Notes: generated by a model not told the origin, from the letters alone. Positions 1 through 8,634 are shown, counted from the stretch's first letter. The stretch is 64,000 bases of DNA from an uncultured Muribaculaceae bacterium (GCA_910579845.1 CAJTWL010000001.1:62001-126000), one strand, 5' to 3'. A program made the numbers and translations.

Positions 1-579
1 AGCATGTGACGGCGCACCAAGACCGGCGTCCACAACAACCGGTACACGGCTTTGTTCTATTATTATTTCGAGCAGATCGCGGGTGACAAGACCTTTGTTT
101 GTTCCTATAGGTGCCGCGAGAGGCATCACTGCCGAAGATCCGACTTCCTCCAATAACTTGCAAAGCACAGGATCAGCCTGTATGTATGGCAAAACTACAA
201 ATCCCTCCTTAGCCAGAACCTCCGTAGCCTTAAGAGTCTCTATCGGATCAGGCATAAGATATTTGGGATCGGGGTGTATTTCAAGTTTTATAAAGGGAGT
301 GCCGAATATTTCACGACTCATTCGTGCGGCGAGTATCGCTTCGTCAGCATTTCTGACTCCAGACGTATTGGGCAGAAACTGGACATGGTCGCGATTAATA
401 TGCGTCAGCATCTCATCTGTAGCCTCATTCATCATATTTACACGTTTCATGGCTACTGTAATCATTTCTGAACCGGAAGCTTTAATCGCCTCAAGCATCA
501 GTTGCGGAGAGGAGAATTTTCCTGTCCCCACAAAAAGGCGCGACTTGAACTCGCGACCTCCTATTATTAGTTCATTCAC
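1..579 (-). CDS. thiG: Thiazole synthase ThiG (3' end cut by window edge)
   Basis: ThiG makes the thiazole phosphate moiety of thiamine from 1-deoxy-xylulose-5-phosphate, dehydroglycine and ThiS-thiocarboxylate. The visible 193 residues read LIIGGREFKSRLFVGTGK near the N-terminus, a ThiG signature, and reach VVVDAGLGAPSHA at the edge, a conserved stretch of the TIM barrel; about 60 C-terminal residues should lie to the left. No ATG lies between the upstream in-frame stop and the conserved start region, so GTG at 577-579 is the best start; this is a choice, not proof. It is the last visible gene of the minus-strand run thiD-thiS-tenI-like-thiE-thiG, 57 bases after thiE. The family assignment is secure. 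Confidence 0.93.
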   Translation of the reverse strand, partial: MNELIIGGREFKSRLFVGTGKFSSPQLMLEAIKASGSEMITVAMKRVNMMNEATDEMLTHINRDHVQFLPNTSGVRNADEAILAARMSREIFGTPFIKLEIHPDPKYLMPDPIETLKATEVLAKEGFVVLPYIQADPVLCKLLEEVGSSAVMPLAAPIGTNKGLVTRDLLEIIIEQSRVPVVVDAGLGAPSHA

Positions 580-636
580 GTTATTATTGTGTTTAATCTT
601 TAAATTCTAAACGATAAGTGAATCGATCTTTATCAC

Positions 637-1275
637 CTACTTATTTCCGTTATGTTCATATGGAGCAAGTAATTTAAGAAATTCCTCTGTCTCCTTTTTA
701 ATATCATCAGCAAAGGCTATGGCTCCGCTGACGGCGATTCCATTGATGCCTGTTCCCATAAGCGCGTCTACATCCTCTTTGAGAATACCGCCGATTGCGA
801 CACGTGGAATATTGATCCCACGTTTACGCATATCGTCACAGATCTGTCTTATTCCTTCTATTCCAAGAACCGGAGCAAGATTACTCTTGGTTTCTGTAAA
901 ACGATAAGGACCTATTCCAATATAATCAATATCAAGTGTATGAACAGCAAGTACATCATCGATTGTGTTGGCAGTACATCCGATGACAGCTGCCGGTCCG
1001 AGTTCGACACGTGCTTTGGAAGGCAACATATCCATTTTCCCAAGATGAACCCCTCCGACATTAAGTTTTTTAGCAAGTTCCACCCTATCATCAAGTATGA
1101 GGAATGACTCGGTCTCAAGACATAAAGGCATTATCTCCTCTACCACTCTGCTTATCTCCTCATCGGATGCATTCTTCATCCTAATCTGGATCCATCTGCA
1201 CCCTCCGGCAATAACACCCTTGACCTGATCTGTCACACTTACAGGTGCCGATGTATTTGTTATATACTGTAACAT
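637..1275 (-). CDS. thiE: Thiamine-phosphate synthase ThiE
   Basis: ThiE joins hydroxymethylpyrimidine diphosphate to thiazole phosphate to give thiamine phosphate in the cytoplasm. The 212 residues form one TIM barrel with the expected landmarks in order: IQIRMKNA (pyrimidine-side site, about residues 30-36), ILDDRVELAKKLNVGGVHLG (about 60-79, phosphate/Mg site), GCTANTIDD, and DYIGIGPYRFTETK with the glycine-rich GPxxxTxTK loop, then AIGGI. These features separate it from the shorter TenI-like neighbour at 1288-1869, which lacks the GIGPxxxTxTK motif. It lies 12 bases after that gene and so is probably co-transcribed with it. Confidence 0.93.
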   Translation of the reverse strand: MLQYITNTSAPVSVTDQVKGVIAGGCRWIQIRMKNASDEEISRVVEEIMPLCLETESFLILDDRVELAKKLNVGGVHLGKMDMLPSKARVELGPAAVIGCTANTIDDVLAVHTLDIDYIGIGPYRFTETKSNLAPVLGIEGIRQICDDMRKRGINIPRVAIGGILKEDVDALMGTGINGIAVSGAIAFADDIKKETEEFLKLLAPYEHNGNK

Positions 1276-1287
1276 GATAACTTAATT

Positions 1288-1869
1288 TCAAGTTGTTTTG
1301 AAGCGGTTTAATCTTTCTATAAACATGTCGATATCTTTCCAGACACATCCCAACATAGCGGCTCCGCTGAATCCGACATCCTTGACCTCATGCAAGTTTT
1401 CCGGTGTCACACCACCTAAAGCTATAACATTTTTACCGATAATTTTGCTTTTTATCCCGTCTAAATTAAATTTAGAAACATAACCTTTTTTTGAAATTGA
1501 ATCAAATATAGGAGACAACGTTACGTATTGACATTCGCCATAATATTTATCAACCTCTTCAATACTATGACATGAACGTGACACATGACGCACTGAAGGA
1601 AAATATTTAGGAGAGCGTAAATTCAACTGTATACCTCCAAGGTCATAAAATTTTGTAAGTTCAAAATTATCATGAATTTTTAGTCTTAGCCGTAAATCTG
1701 CCGGAATCACCTCTATCAACCGAACGACATCACACAATTCGGCACCCGGTTTTCTGATATGTACATAGTCGACACCGGATTGCAGAAGCTTCACGATCTT
1801 CACAGCTTCATCATCTATAAACTCAGGTTCGGTAATGACTATTGCAATAAATCTGTCCATATCTCTCAT
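1288..1869 (-). CDS. TenI/ThiE-like thiamine pathway protein (possible thiazole tautomerase)
   Basis: A 193-residue TIM-barrel relative of ThiE. It keeps YVHIRKPG, an IHDNFELT segment and the AIGGVTPENL phosphate-binding turn, but has CHSIEEV followed by YVTLSPIFDSISKKGY where ThiE has the GIGPxxxTxTK loop. That pattern resembles TenI, which in Bacillus isomerises the thiazole ring made by ThiG. The role here is inferred from similarity and position. Its ATG overlaps the thiS stop by four bases (ATGA), implying translational coupling. An internal Met at residue 4 is an alternative start. It could also be a divergent second ThiE. Confidence 0.8.
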   Translation of the reverse strand: MRDMDRFIAIVITEPEFIDDEAVKIVKLLQSGVDYVHIRKPGAELCDVVRLIEVIPADLRLRLKIHDNFELTKFYDLGGIQLNLRSPKYFPSVRHVSRSCHSIEEVDKYYGECQYVTLSPIFDSISKKGYVSKFNLDGIKSKIIGKNVIALGGVTPENLHEVKDVGFSGAAMLGCVWKDIDMFIERLNRFKTT

Positions 1870-2069
1870 CCGCCAAAGGCAGCTGATATAATTGTAACGA
1901 CATCACCATCCTTTATGAAAGTCATATTCCAATTCATCCTTGTTATCAGATGATTATTGACAGCAACTGCTGTCCCACCAAGCGGTATGTTTCTTTCGGT
2001 TAAAAGATCCGCGACATTTATTATTTTGTCTGCCAGTTCAACCTTCTGATTATTAATGACTATATTCAT
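1866..2069 (-). CDS. thiS: Sulfur carrier protein ThiS
   Basis: ThiS is the ubiquitin-fold sulfur carrier that is adenylated by ThiF, loaded as thiocarboxylate at its C-terminal glycine, and donates sulfur to ThiG. The 67 residues have the expected short beta-grasp layout, with GGTAVAVNNHLI in the middle and HxxxxL-free spacing, and end in SAAFGG with the diagnostic Gly-Gly. The length fits the family (about 65-70). It begins 3 bases after thiD ends and overlaps the next gene by 4 bases, so the thi genes read as one transcript. Confidence 0.93.
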   Translation of the reverse strand: MNIVINNQKVELADKIINVADLLTERNIPLGGTAVAVNNHLITRMNWNMTFIKDGDVVTIISAAFGG

Positions 2070-2072
2070 ATC

Positions 2073-2903
2073 CTATTTCTTTATAATCGCCTCGCTATTG
2101 TCGCGCCAAAGGAAATTCAACGGTCCGGGACCTTTAGCGACATTTATATTATCAGCATGTTTTATTGCATTATATACAAATTCTTTCCCATCCTTAATAG
2201 CTTTCGGTAACAAATAACCTTTAGCAAGTCCGACAGCGATGGCTGACGAAAGTGTACAACCTGTTCCGTGAGTATTAACAGAATCGATTCTCTGCAAATC
2301 AAACTCCTGTAGGTTATAACCGTCATAAAGATAATCAGTCACTCTATCCCCTTTCGAATGACCACCCTTGAGCAATACCGCTTTCGCACCACAATCCCTT
2401 TGCAAAGACCGACACAATTCCTTAGGACTCATATCAATACCTGTATCTCCCATAAGAGTCAACGCTTCAGGTAAATTCGGTGTTATCAATGATGATAAGG
2501 TAAAAAGCTCATTTTTGAATGCCTCAATCATATCGGAACCCGAAGCGGTCAGAGAATCACCGTTCGTAGCTACCATCACCGGATCAGTCACAACATTCTT
2601 TAAGCCATATTCATTAATTTTCTTCGCAACAATACGGATAATTTCCGCAGTAGGGAGCATTCCTATCTTGACAGCATCAGGACGGATAGTTTCGAGAATT
2701 GCATCAAACTGGGCTGTCACCATATCCGGAGAAACAGATTCCACAGCATATACATGCCTGGAGTTCTGTGCAGTCACTGCCGTAATAACTGTTGCAGCAT
2801 ATGCACCAAGAGCCGAACATGTTTTTATATCGGCTTGAATACCTGCACCACCGGTATTATCCGAACCGGCTATCGATAAAACTACAGGTTGCTTGTTCTT
2901 CAT
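2073..2903 (-). CDS. thiD: Hydroxymethylpyrimidine (phosphate) kinase ThiD
   Basis: ThiD phosphorylates HMP and HMP-phosphate to the diphosphate used by ThiE. The protein (276 residues) starts SIAGSDNTGGAGIQADIKTC, the substrate-binding N-terminus of the ribokinase-type ThiD family, continues with AVTAQNS, DPVMVATNGDSL (about residues 106-117), KGGH and ends with the anion-hole motif NTHGTGCTLSSAIA, whose Asp-equivalent context and GTGC are the catalytic site. It follows plsC by 55 bases. No TPP riboswitch consensus (CTGAGA or the ACCTGATCTGG core) is visible on the minus strand upstream of it. Confidence 0.94.
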   Translation of the reverse strand: MKNKQPVVLSIAGSDNTGGAGIQADIKTCSALGAYAATVITAVTAQNSRHVYAVESVSPDMVTAQFDAILETIRPDAVKIGMLPTAEIIRIVAKKINEYGLKNVVTDPVMVATNGDSLTASGSDMIEAFKNELFTLSSLITPNLPEALTLMGDTGIDMSPKELCRSLQRDCGAKAVLLKGGHSKGDRVTDYLYDGYNLQEFDLQRIDSVNTHGTGCTLSSAIAVGLAKGYLLPKAIKDGKEFVYNAIKHADNINVAKGPGPLNFLWRDNSEAIIKK

Positions 2904-2958
2904 TTCTTAACCAAGAATCGGTTTTAATTATTTAATACTGTTTGTCGGTCACTGTCGG

Positions 2959-3687
2959 TTAACCGGGCAACGATGACGCTATTGCATCACGACATTGACC
3001 CATCAGAACTTTTGTATTGAATCCTTTTTCACCGGGATAAATAGGTTTATGAATTGTCATTCTTATTGTTGTAGGGGTCATCTGATACGTAGACCGAGGC
3101 ATAGCTTTGAAACTTCCATCAATCGTTACAGGCACGACCGGTAATTTAAACTCTGCGGCAAGCATGAACGCACCTCTCTTGAACGGAATCATATTACCAT
3201 CCCAACTCCGGCTTCCCTCTGGAAATATAGTCAATGACATTCCATCTTTCAAAGCGCTTTCAGCTTCTGCAATAGTCTCCTTTATTCCGGATATAGTAGA
3301 ATCGTCAACAAATACCTGTCCGGCACATTTACAAGCCCACCCTATAAAAGCTATTTTCTCAAGCCCCTTTTTCATGAGCCATTTGAAATTATGATTCAGA
3401 AATCCATAGATTGTCCATATATCATATGCACCCTGATGATTGGCGACAAAAACGTACGACTGTTTTTTTTCTATATTCTCCCTGCCTGCCACCTTCACTC
3501 TAATAAGAAATATCCAGCAAGTAAGTCGGCTCCAATAATGAGGAGGCCAATAACCCCAGAAATCTTTATTGCCTACAGTAGAACCAATTGCGGTTACAAT
3601 TGCTGTCAGAACAGTAAGAACCACAAAAACTGGACCTGCGATAAACCACTGATAGATAAAATAGAGAATTCTAAATAATGGATTCAT
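2959..3687 (-). CDS. plsC: 1-acylglycerol-3-phosphate acyltransferase PlsC-like
   Basis: Lysophosphatidic acid acyltransferase of phospholipid synthesis, at the inner face of the cytoplasmic membrane. Of 242 residues, the first 45 or so include one or two hydrophobic segments (about 8-38). The catalytic NHQGAYD motif (HX4D, His84/Asp89) and the substrate-binding FPEGSR motif (155-160) are both intact, followed by PFKRGAF and a late VPVTIDGS strand. The gene sits between recQ (89 bases upstream) and thiD. Assignment to the LPLAT family is firm; the exact acyl-acceptor is assumed. Confidence 0.9.
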   Translation of the reverse strand: MNPLFRILYFIYQWFIAGPVFVVLTVLTAIVTAIGSTVGNKDFWGYWPPHYWSRLTCWIFLIRVKVAGRENIEKKQSYVFVANHQGAYDIWTIYGFLNHNFKWLMKKGLEKIAFIGWACKCAGQVFVDDSTISGIKETIAEAESALKDGMSLTIFPEGSRSWDGNMIPFKRGAFMLAAEFKLPVVPVTIDGSFKAMPRSTYQMTPTTIRMTIHKPIYPGEKGFNTKVLMGQCRDAIASSLPG

Positions 3688-3776
3688 ATAATCATATTAG
3701 TATTAAACCAAGGCGTTTTCTTCGCTCTATTCACAAAATTAATGAAAAATAATGGTTTTACAAGTTGCTGAAGACG

Positions 3777-5684
3777 CTATTCAGTCTTCCTGCAAACGTT
3801 ACCTGACATTGTTATATATCCCTCTCCGGAGAGGAATGAAAACAATTGCTTGAATTTATCCGAAGGAATCTTCAGGTCATTTTCCATAATACGTATATCC
3901 GCCTCACCCCCTTTTGATTCAATATAACTTATTATACGCTCAAGATACTTTTTATCTGAACCCGGGCTCTCACCTCTTTTGGAACGGCATACATCGCATC
4001 GTCCGCAATTACAGGCATCACGTTGTCCGAAATACTCAAGTATCCGGCGTTCCCGGCACATATCAGTATCAAAAGCATATCCGAGCATCGCTTTGATACG
4101 CTGCTCCATGACACTTTTTCGCTCTTCATATATATTTTTCCCGATTATGAGGTATTTAATCTCTTCCCGTGCTGTAGGGAAATAGATAAATGGAGAACGT
4201 GTACGCGGCACATAATGCAATATCTTTGCCCTTGATAATTCGAGCAAAGTTTCATAAATCCTTTGCTCATTCATACTTGTCTCGTTGGAAAGTATCCTTT
4301 CATTTATGAATACATAATCTGCAAATAGACCGGGATAAAGACGCATCAATCCGGACAGGAGATTCTCAGCATCTCCTGACAATGCATGGAGCTGATATAA
4401 CTCTTCTCTCTCCACAAGAATCATGACTCTCGAACGATGTTCGGTCTCCTCCATGAACTCAAGATAACCTGCCTGCCCAAGCAAGCGTAATGAGGAGAGA
4501 CAACGTTTCTGCTGATAACCGAACGTGTCACAGAATTTATCCACGTCAAACTCCGCAATCTTCTCATATCCCTCATCCATGGCGACATGTAAATAATTGC
4601 AGACCCGTTCATATAACACTTTCACATCATATCTTGGAGGAAACGCTTCTGTGATACGACGCTTCAGCAAAGCCGTATCCTTCGATGATGTAAGCAATAC
4701 AGCCCATGAGAGTTTTCCGTCACGTCCTGCGCGTCCTGCCTCCTGATAATATTCCTCAAGCGAAGGCGGCAGATCGCAATGTATAACGACTCTTACATCA
4801 GGTTTGTCGATTCCCATTCCGAAAGCATTGGTCGCGACCATAACACGCACGCCGCCTCTTTGCCACAAATTCTGCCTTTCCTCTTTGACTTCACTGTCAA
4901 GACCTGCATGATAAAAAGTTGCCGGAATACCGGCAAGCTCCAAATATTCGGAGATCTCTTTTGTCTTTTTGCGGCTTCTGACATAGACTATGGAACACCC
5001 ACGGGTACGACTCAATATATGAAAAATCTCATATATCTTGGTCTCCGCAGGTCTGACGATATAGTTAATGTTTGATCTGGCGAAACTCATCCTGAAAATA
5101 CATGGATCCTTCATAAGCAGCTGCCGGCAGATATCTTTTTCAACATCCGGTGTCGCGGTAGCTGTCAAAGCAAGTATCGGCAATGAAGGGTACAGCTTGC
5201 GGAGTTTTGCTATATTAAGATATGCAGGTCTGAAATCATAGCCCCACTGCGAAATACAGTGAGCCTCATCTACAACGATAAATGAAAGAGACAGCATCCG
5301 GAGAATACTTATAAAATTCTCGTTTCTAAGCCTTTCCGGTGATACATACAGCAGTTTGACCTTCCCGTTGAGCAGTTTCTCCTCCGCCAGCCTTCTCTCC
5401 CTCAACGACATTCCGGAATGCAGATATACAGCTTTGATGTTTCTTCGTTTAAGATTGTCAACCTGATCTTTCATCAACGAGATCAATGGGGTAACAACAA
5501 TCGCCACACCGTCGAGCACCAATGCCGGGACCTGAAACGTTATGGATTTACCACCTCCTGTCGGCATCAGACCGAGAGTATCCTTACCCGACAAAACAGA
5601 CATGACAATATCTTCCTGAAGAATGCGGAAGGAATCATATCCCCAATATTTTTTCAATATCGAAAGGATTTCCTCTCTATTCAT
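3777..5684 (-). CDS. recQ: ATP-dependent DNA helicase RecQ family
   Basis: 3'-5' DNA helicase of recombination and fork repair. In the 635 residues one sees motif I PTGGGKS (41-47), motif II DEAH (140-143), LTATATP (motif III), the helicase C-lobe with ATNAFGMGIDKPDVRVVIH and QEAGRAGRDG, then the RecQ zinc-binding cluster CRERR...CNCGRCDVC (about residues 560-577). No clear HRDC domain follows; the last 50 residues look like a short winged-helix-like end. It starts 14 bases after recJ stops, so recJ-recQ is a two-gene unit. Bacteroidales often carry more than one RecQ, so the orthology to E. coli RecQ is not certain. Confidence 0.92.
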   Translation of the reverse strand: MNREEILSILKKYWGYDSFRILQEDIVMSVLSGKDTLGLMPTGGGKSITFQVPALVLDGVAIVVTPLISLMKDQVDNLKRRNIKAVYLHSGMSLRERRLAEEKLLNGKVKLLYVSPERLRNENFISILRMLSLSFIVVDEAHCISQWGYDFRPAYLNIAKLRKLYPSLPILALTATATPDVEKDICRQLLMKDPCIFRMSFARSNINYIVRPAETKIYEIFHILSRTRGCSIVYVRSRKKTKEISEYLELAGIPATFYHAGLDSEVKEERQNLWQRGGVRVMVATNAFGMGIDKPDVRVVIHCDLPPSLEEYYQEAGRAGRDGKLSWAVLLTSSKDTALLKRRITEAFPPRYDVKVLYERVCNYLHVAMDEGYEKIAEFDVDKFCDTFGYQQKRCLSSLRLLGQAGYLEFMEETEHRSRVMILVEREELYQLHALSGDAENLLSGLMRLYPGLFADYVFINERILSNETSMNEQRIYETLLELSRAKILHYVPRTRSPFIYFPTAREEIKYLIIGKNIYEERKSVMEQRIKAMLGYAFDTDMCRERRILEYFGQRDACNCGRCDVCRSKRGESPGSDKKYLERIISYIESKGGEADIRIMENDLKIPSDKFKQLFSFLSGEGYITMSGNVCRKTE

Positions 5685-5698
5685 CTTAGAGTATTGGA

Positions 5699-7432
5699 TT
5701 ATTCAGCCGATGGACGAATATCACGAATCATAAGCTGAATGGTTTCAGAATTTCCCGAACGTTTCCCCTGCTCTATGGTATAACATATATCTATCGGCTT
5801 ATGGGAATGGATATGCTCGAAATATTTTGACATATTGAATGCTATCGCATTGATAACATGGCTCGTACTGTTGTCTTCGAGTTCGAGTTTGATGTGTTCG
5901 AGATTCTTTCCCACAAGTCTGCTTGTTCCAAAATCAAACACATTGCGGGTGCAGAATATAGGTTTCTGATTGCCGGGACCAAACGGATTGAATTTCTTAA
6001 GAGAAACAAGCAATTCAGGAGTTATGTCGGCAAATTCAATAACGGCATCTATATCTATATGGGGATGGAGCTGATTTGGCTGAATATTGTCAACTACATA
6101 TTCTTCGAACCTTCTGCTGAATTCCGGTATATTCTCCTCTTTAAGTGTAAGACCGACAGCATAGGTGTGTCCTCCGAAGTTTTCAAGCAGATCGCGTGTG
6201 CTGTTCACCGCAGAATAAATGTCGAAACCTTGTACAGATCTGGAGGAACCTGTAGCCACCCCTTTGGAATAAGTCAATACTACCGCCGGTTTATAATACA
6301 GCTCGGTAAGACGGGAAGCGACAATGCCAATAATGCCTTTATGCCAGTCCTTGTTATAAATCACTATAGACCGTTTTCCCTGCACTATATTTACATTATG
6401 TTCTATCAGGCTATTGGCCTCATCGGTAATCTGTTTATCCAGTTCTTTACGATCCTTATTATACTGGTCAATATCCTTCCCTTTTTCGTATGCTTCGTGC
6501 AGATCCCGGCTTACAAGAAGTTCAACCGCTTCCATACCGCTCTGCATACGTCCGGATGCGTTTATACGCGGACCGATCTTGAATATGACATCGCTGATAG
6601 TAATATCCTTGTTTGTCAATTTACACAGACGTATTATGCTACGTAAACCAAGATTGGGGTTGGAATTAAGACGGCGCAGACCCTGATATGCCATAACTCT
6701 ATTTTCTCCCACTATCGGCACTATATCGGCAGCTATGCTGACTGCAACCAGATCGAGAAGAGATTCAAGTTCATTATGGTTTGATAAACCGTTGCTCATG
6801 GCAAATGCCTGCATGAACTTAAAGCCGACACCACAACCGCTTAAATAAGGACACGGATATGTGGATTCCGGTAATTTCGGATTAAGGATAGCGGCGGCCG
6901 GAGGCAGAATCTCATCCGGAACATGGTGGTCGCAAATAATAAAATCCACCCCTCGTTTCTTTGCATATTCTATCTCCTCAATAGCCTTGATGCCACAGTC
7001 GAGAACAATTATCAGCTTTACACCATTATCAGCCGCATAGTCTATGCCCTTAAGCGATATGCCATACCCGTCCTCATAACGGGTCGGTATATAATACTCA
7101 ATATTTGAATAGTAATTCTGCAGGTATTTATACACAAGTGCTACTGCCGTAACTCCGTCAACATCATAGTCTCCATAAACCATGATACGTTCCTTGGCAC
7201 CCATTGCCTTGTTCAGACGGTTTACAGCCTTATCCATATCCTGCATCAGAAAAGGATCGTGAAGCTGTGAAAGACCAGGAGAGAAAAAATCATCCACAGC
7301 ATCGGGAGTGGTTACACCTCGGCGCACAAGAAGCTCTGCAAGAACCGGCGTCTCACTGACCTTGGTCAAAAGAGACTCCGCCTCAAGCTGTTGCTGATGC
7401 GTTAACGGTTGATAATTCCAGTTTGCTGTCAT
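5699..7432 (-). CDS. recJ: Single-stranded-DNA-specific exonuclease RecJ
   Basis: 5'-3' ssDNA exonuclease of the DHH superfamily used in recombination and mismatch repair. The 577-residue protein carries GDYDVDG (87-93) with metal-binding aspartates, a DCG motif, DHH (168-170), a GPRINASGRM segment and the DHHA1 region with FGGHTYAVGLTL. The length is typical of RecJ (about 570-580). It is the first gene of recJ-recQ on the minus strand. The ATG at 7430-7432 is followed directly by sequence aligned with other RecJ N-termini. Confidence 0.95.
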   Translation of the reverse strand: MTANWNYQPLTHQQQLEAESLLTKVSETPVLAELLVRRGVTTPDAVDDFFSPGLSQLHDPFLMQDMDKAVNRLNKAMGAKERIMVYGDYDVDGVTAVALVYKYLQNYYSNIEYYIPTRYEDGYGISLKGIDYAADNGVKLIIVLDCGIKAIEEIEYAKKRGVDFIICDHHVPDEILPPAAAILNPKLPESTYPCPYLSGCGVGFKFMQAFAMSNGLSNHNELESLLDLVAVSIAADIVPIVGENRVMAYQGLRRLNSNPNLGLRSIIRLCKLTNKDITISDVIFKIGPRINASGRMQSGMEAVELLVSRDLHEAYEKGKDIDQYNKDRKELDKQITDEANSLIEHNVNIVQGKRSIVIYNKDWHKGIIGIVASRLTELYYKPAVVLTYSKGVATGSSRSVQGFDIYSAVNSTRDLLENFGGHTYAVGLTLKEENIPEFSRRFEEYVVDNIQPNQLHPHIDIDAVIEFADITPELLVSLKKFNPFGPGNQKPIFCTRNVFDFGTSRLVGKNLEHIKLELEDNSTSHVINAIAFNMSKYFEHIHSHKPIDICYTIEQGKRSGNSETIQLMIRDIRPSAE

Positions 7433-7652
7433 TTCTTATTTTACTCCTTTCTTGCCATTGGGGAATCATACGACTCACCCTATTTTTCCAACAACAAATT
7501 TAATTATATATTTTGACTGTTGCAAATTAAAGAGAGCTATTGTTGGTCACTAAAAGTTTCCAATAAGAAGTACAATGACATTATCCTAATTCTACATTTG
7601 AGATTTATCCTGTTCTGGGAATGCGACTTGTCCCAAGTCGCTGAATAATAAA
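7433..7652. other. Intergenic, with one short hairpin
   Basis: About 220 bases upstream of recJ and before repeat element A1. No coding sequence is convincing. The only clear structure is the 8-bp hairpin at 7623-7641 (see its own entry). The recJ promoter must lie here but no TTTG/TAnnTTTG pair stood out. Confidence 0.5.
7623..7641. repeat. Short palindrome GCGACTTG-tcc-CAAGTCGC
   Basis: A perfect 8-bp inverted repeat with a 3-base spacer. The same arms occur at 56462-56481 near yaaA, where a related GGGAGCTTG/CAAGCTCCC hairpin stands beside it. The two sites are 49 kb apart, so this looks like a small dispersed palindromic repeat rather than a gene-specific terminator. Confidence 0.6.
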
Positions 7653-7872
7653 TTTAAGAGAGTATTTGGATTTAAATGATTTTAGCACAAACAGAGACTT
7701 CGGAGAGATTTTCAAAGATTCAGAAGGGAGCATTTGTGTCAGCCGGACTCCGGCCGGGCTATGTGACCGGATGAATCTTTGGGAAAGCGCCCGAAGAATC
7801 GTTTGTGATGAAATCAAAAATACTTATTCTCTTTATTTATGTTTAATTTGGTTTAAATTCAAAACTCTCTAA
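7653..7872. repeat. Long-palindrome repeat element A1
   Basis: A non-coding element of about 220 bp that folds end to end. The left end TTAAGAGAGTATTTGGATTT matches the reverse complement of the right end (TTTAGAGAGTTTTGAATTTA). Inside, GATTTTAGCACAAA pairs with TTTGTGATGAAATC, and CAAAGATTCA is matched by TGAATCTTTG. It is homologous to A2 (25069-25270) and A3 (45902-46104). In A1 the usual CATAGC(2)GCTATG tip is interrupted by an extra GCCGGA-CT-CCGGC hairpin. Its right end contains the TAG stop of the small membrane protein gene at 7869. Confidence 0.85.
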
Positions 7873-8147
7873 ATATGTATCAGTATAAATCCTAATCCAA
7901 ACAGGATTAGAAATAATAAATTATACGCCATCTGCTTATAGCACCTTTGTTTAATACAAAAGTATACGATCAATCCGGCATAGCTTAAGAGCGACACAAC
8001 GGATACGACCAATGCCCATGTTAGCATTTTCCCCTTAATCATTGTAATTACAAACATTACAAAAAATGGAGCCAATGCTATTGATAAATCCTTAACTGAC
8101 GGATTATTAATCGTTTTTATCTTACCGAACCGCTTAAAATTATCCAT
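7869..8147 (-). CDS. Small hydrophobic membrane protein, unknown
   Basis: I do not recognise a family. From the ATG at 8145-8147 (MDNFKRFGK) it encodes 92 residues; a longer reading from GTG at 8174 adds 9. Three hydrophobic stretches (about residues 22-40, 44-64 and 72-92) suggest three membrane helices with a short charged cytoplasmic N-terminus. The ORF has no close neighbour except a possible 33-codon ORF immediately upstream. The stop codon TAG lies inside the end of repeat A1, so the element may have cut or replaced the original C-terminus. Moderate confidence that it is translated. Confidence 0.5.
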   Translation of the reverse strand: MDNFKRFGKIKTINNPSVKDLSIALAPFFVMFVITMIKGKMLTWALVVSVVSLLSYAGLIVYFCIKQRCYKQMAYNLLFLILFGLGFILIHI

Positions 8148-8164
8148 ATTCAATTCCCATTGGT

Positions 8165-8266
8165 TTAATGCCACCTATTATTACAAACTTCATATTCCAT
8201 CCAGAGCTCCATGACCGTTGCAGCAGTAAGATCATAAAGCGCATAAGCATCTGAACCTTCGGACAT
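8165..8266 (-). CDS. Possible 33-residue ORF upstream of the small membrane protein
   Basis: An ATG at 8264-8266 opens a 33-codon frame (begins MSEGSDAYALYDLTAATV, ends NNRWH) that stops 17 bases before the ATG of the membrane protein. An in-frame stop lies just upstream of the ATG, so it is a complete small ORF and not the tail of a longer one. It has a plausible amino-acid mix but no recognisable domain. It may be a leader peptide, a small protein, or chance. Confidence 0.25.
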   Translation of the reverse strand: MSEGSDAYALYDLTAATVMELWMEYEVCNNRWH

Positions 8267-8353
8267 TATATCTAAATATTAGTTAACACACATTAAACAT
8301 TTTAACAATATTAAATGTTCGTCAACAATGTAAAATATCAAATTTCAGAAACC

Positions 8354-8554
8354 TTAAGAGTGTGTCTGAATTTAACACGAATTATATTTTGAGTATGTCT
8401 GGAATATTCTTTTCCTTCCCCTGAAGGTTCTTTCCGGTGAATTCCACAGGCTTCATCAGTCGCATAGCCCGCTATGCTCCTTCTTCAACTTGTGGAATTC
8501 CCTCGAAAACAACTCTTCATGTAAAGGAAAGTTAAATCCAGGCACACACTAAAA
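8354..8554. repeat. Long-palindrome repeat element C
   Basis: A 200-bp element with ends TTAAGAGTGTGTCTGAATTT and, reversed, TTTTAGTGTGTGCCTGGATT. Inner arms GAATTCCACA and TGTGGAATTC pair, and the tip carries CATAGCCCGCTATG at 8463-8476. The body differs from elements A1-A3, but the end consensus and tip are shared, so it appears to be a different subfamily of the same kind of repeat. It separates the small membrane protein locus from the hydrolase gene. No coding potential seen. Confidence 0.75.
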
Positions 8555-8621
8555 TTATTTTAACATGTTCATTGTATGTAATTATTTAATCTGAGATTGC
8601 GGGTATGTGACGATAATTATT

Positions 8622-8629
8622 TAATTTTG
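8622..8629 (+). promoter_or_regulatory. Possible -7 element TAATTTTG for the hydrolase gene
   Basis: TAATTTTG fits the Bacteroides -7 consensus TAnnTTTG. It ends only five bases before the ATG at 8635, which would make the transcript leaderless or nearly so. No exact TTTG is seen at the -33 spacing (only ATTG near 8596), so support is partial. Confidence 0.4.
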
Positions 8630-8634
8630 CACAT

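Noticed and set aside
83..610. Plus-strand open frame of about 175 codons at the left edge
   Set aside because: It is the antisense of thiG, whose minus-strand reading has clear family motifs.
2904..3776. TPP riboswitch upstream of thiD or plsC
   Set aside because: No CTGAGA or ACCTGATCTGG-type core on the minus strand.
7653..7872. Element A1 as an insertion sequence or degraded transposase gene
   Set aside because: Homologous copies are non-coding in all frames and fold as one hairpin; there is no transposase remnant.
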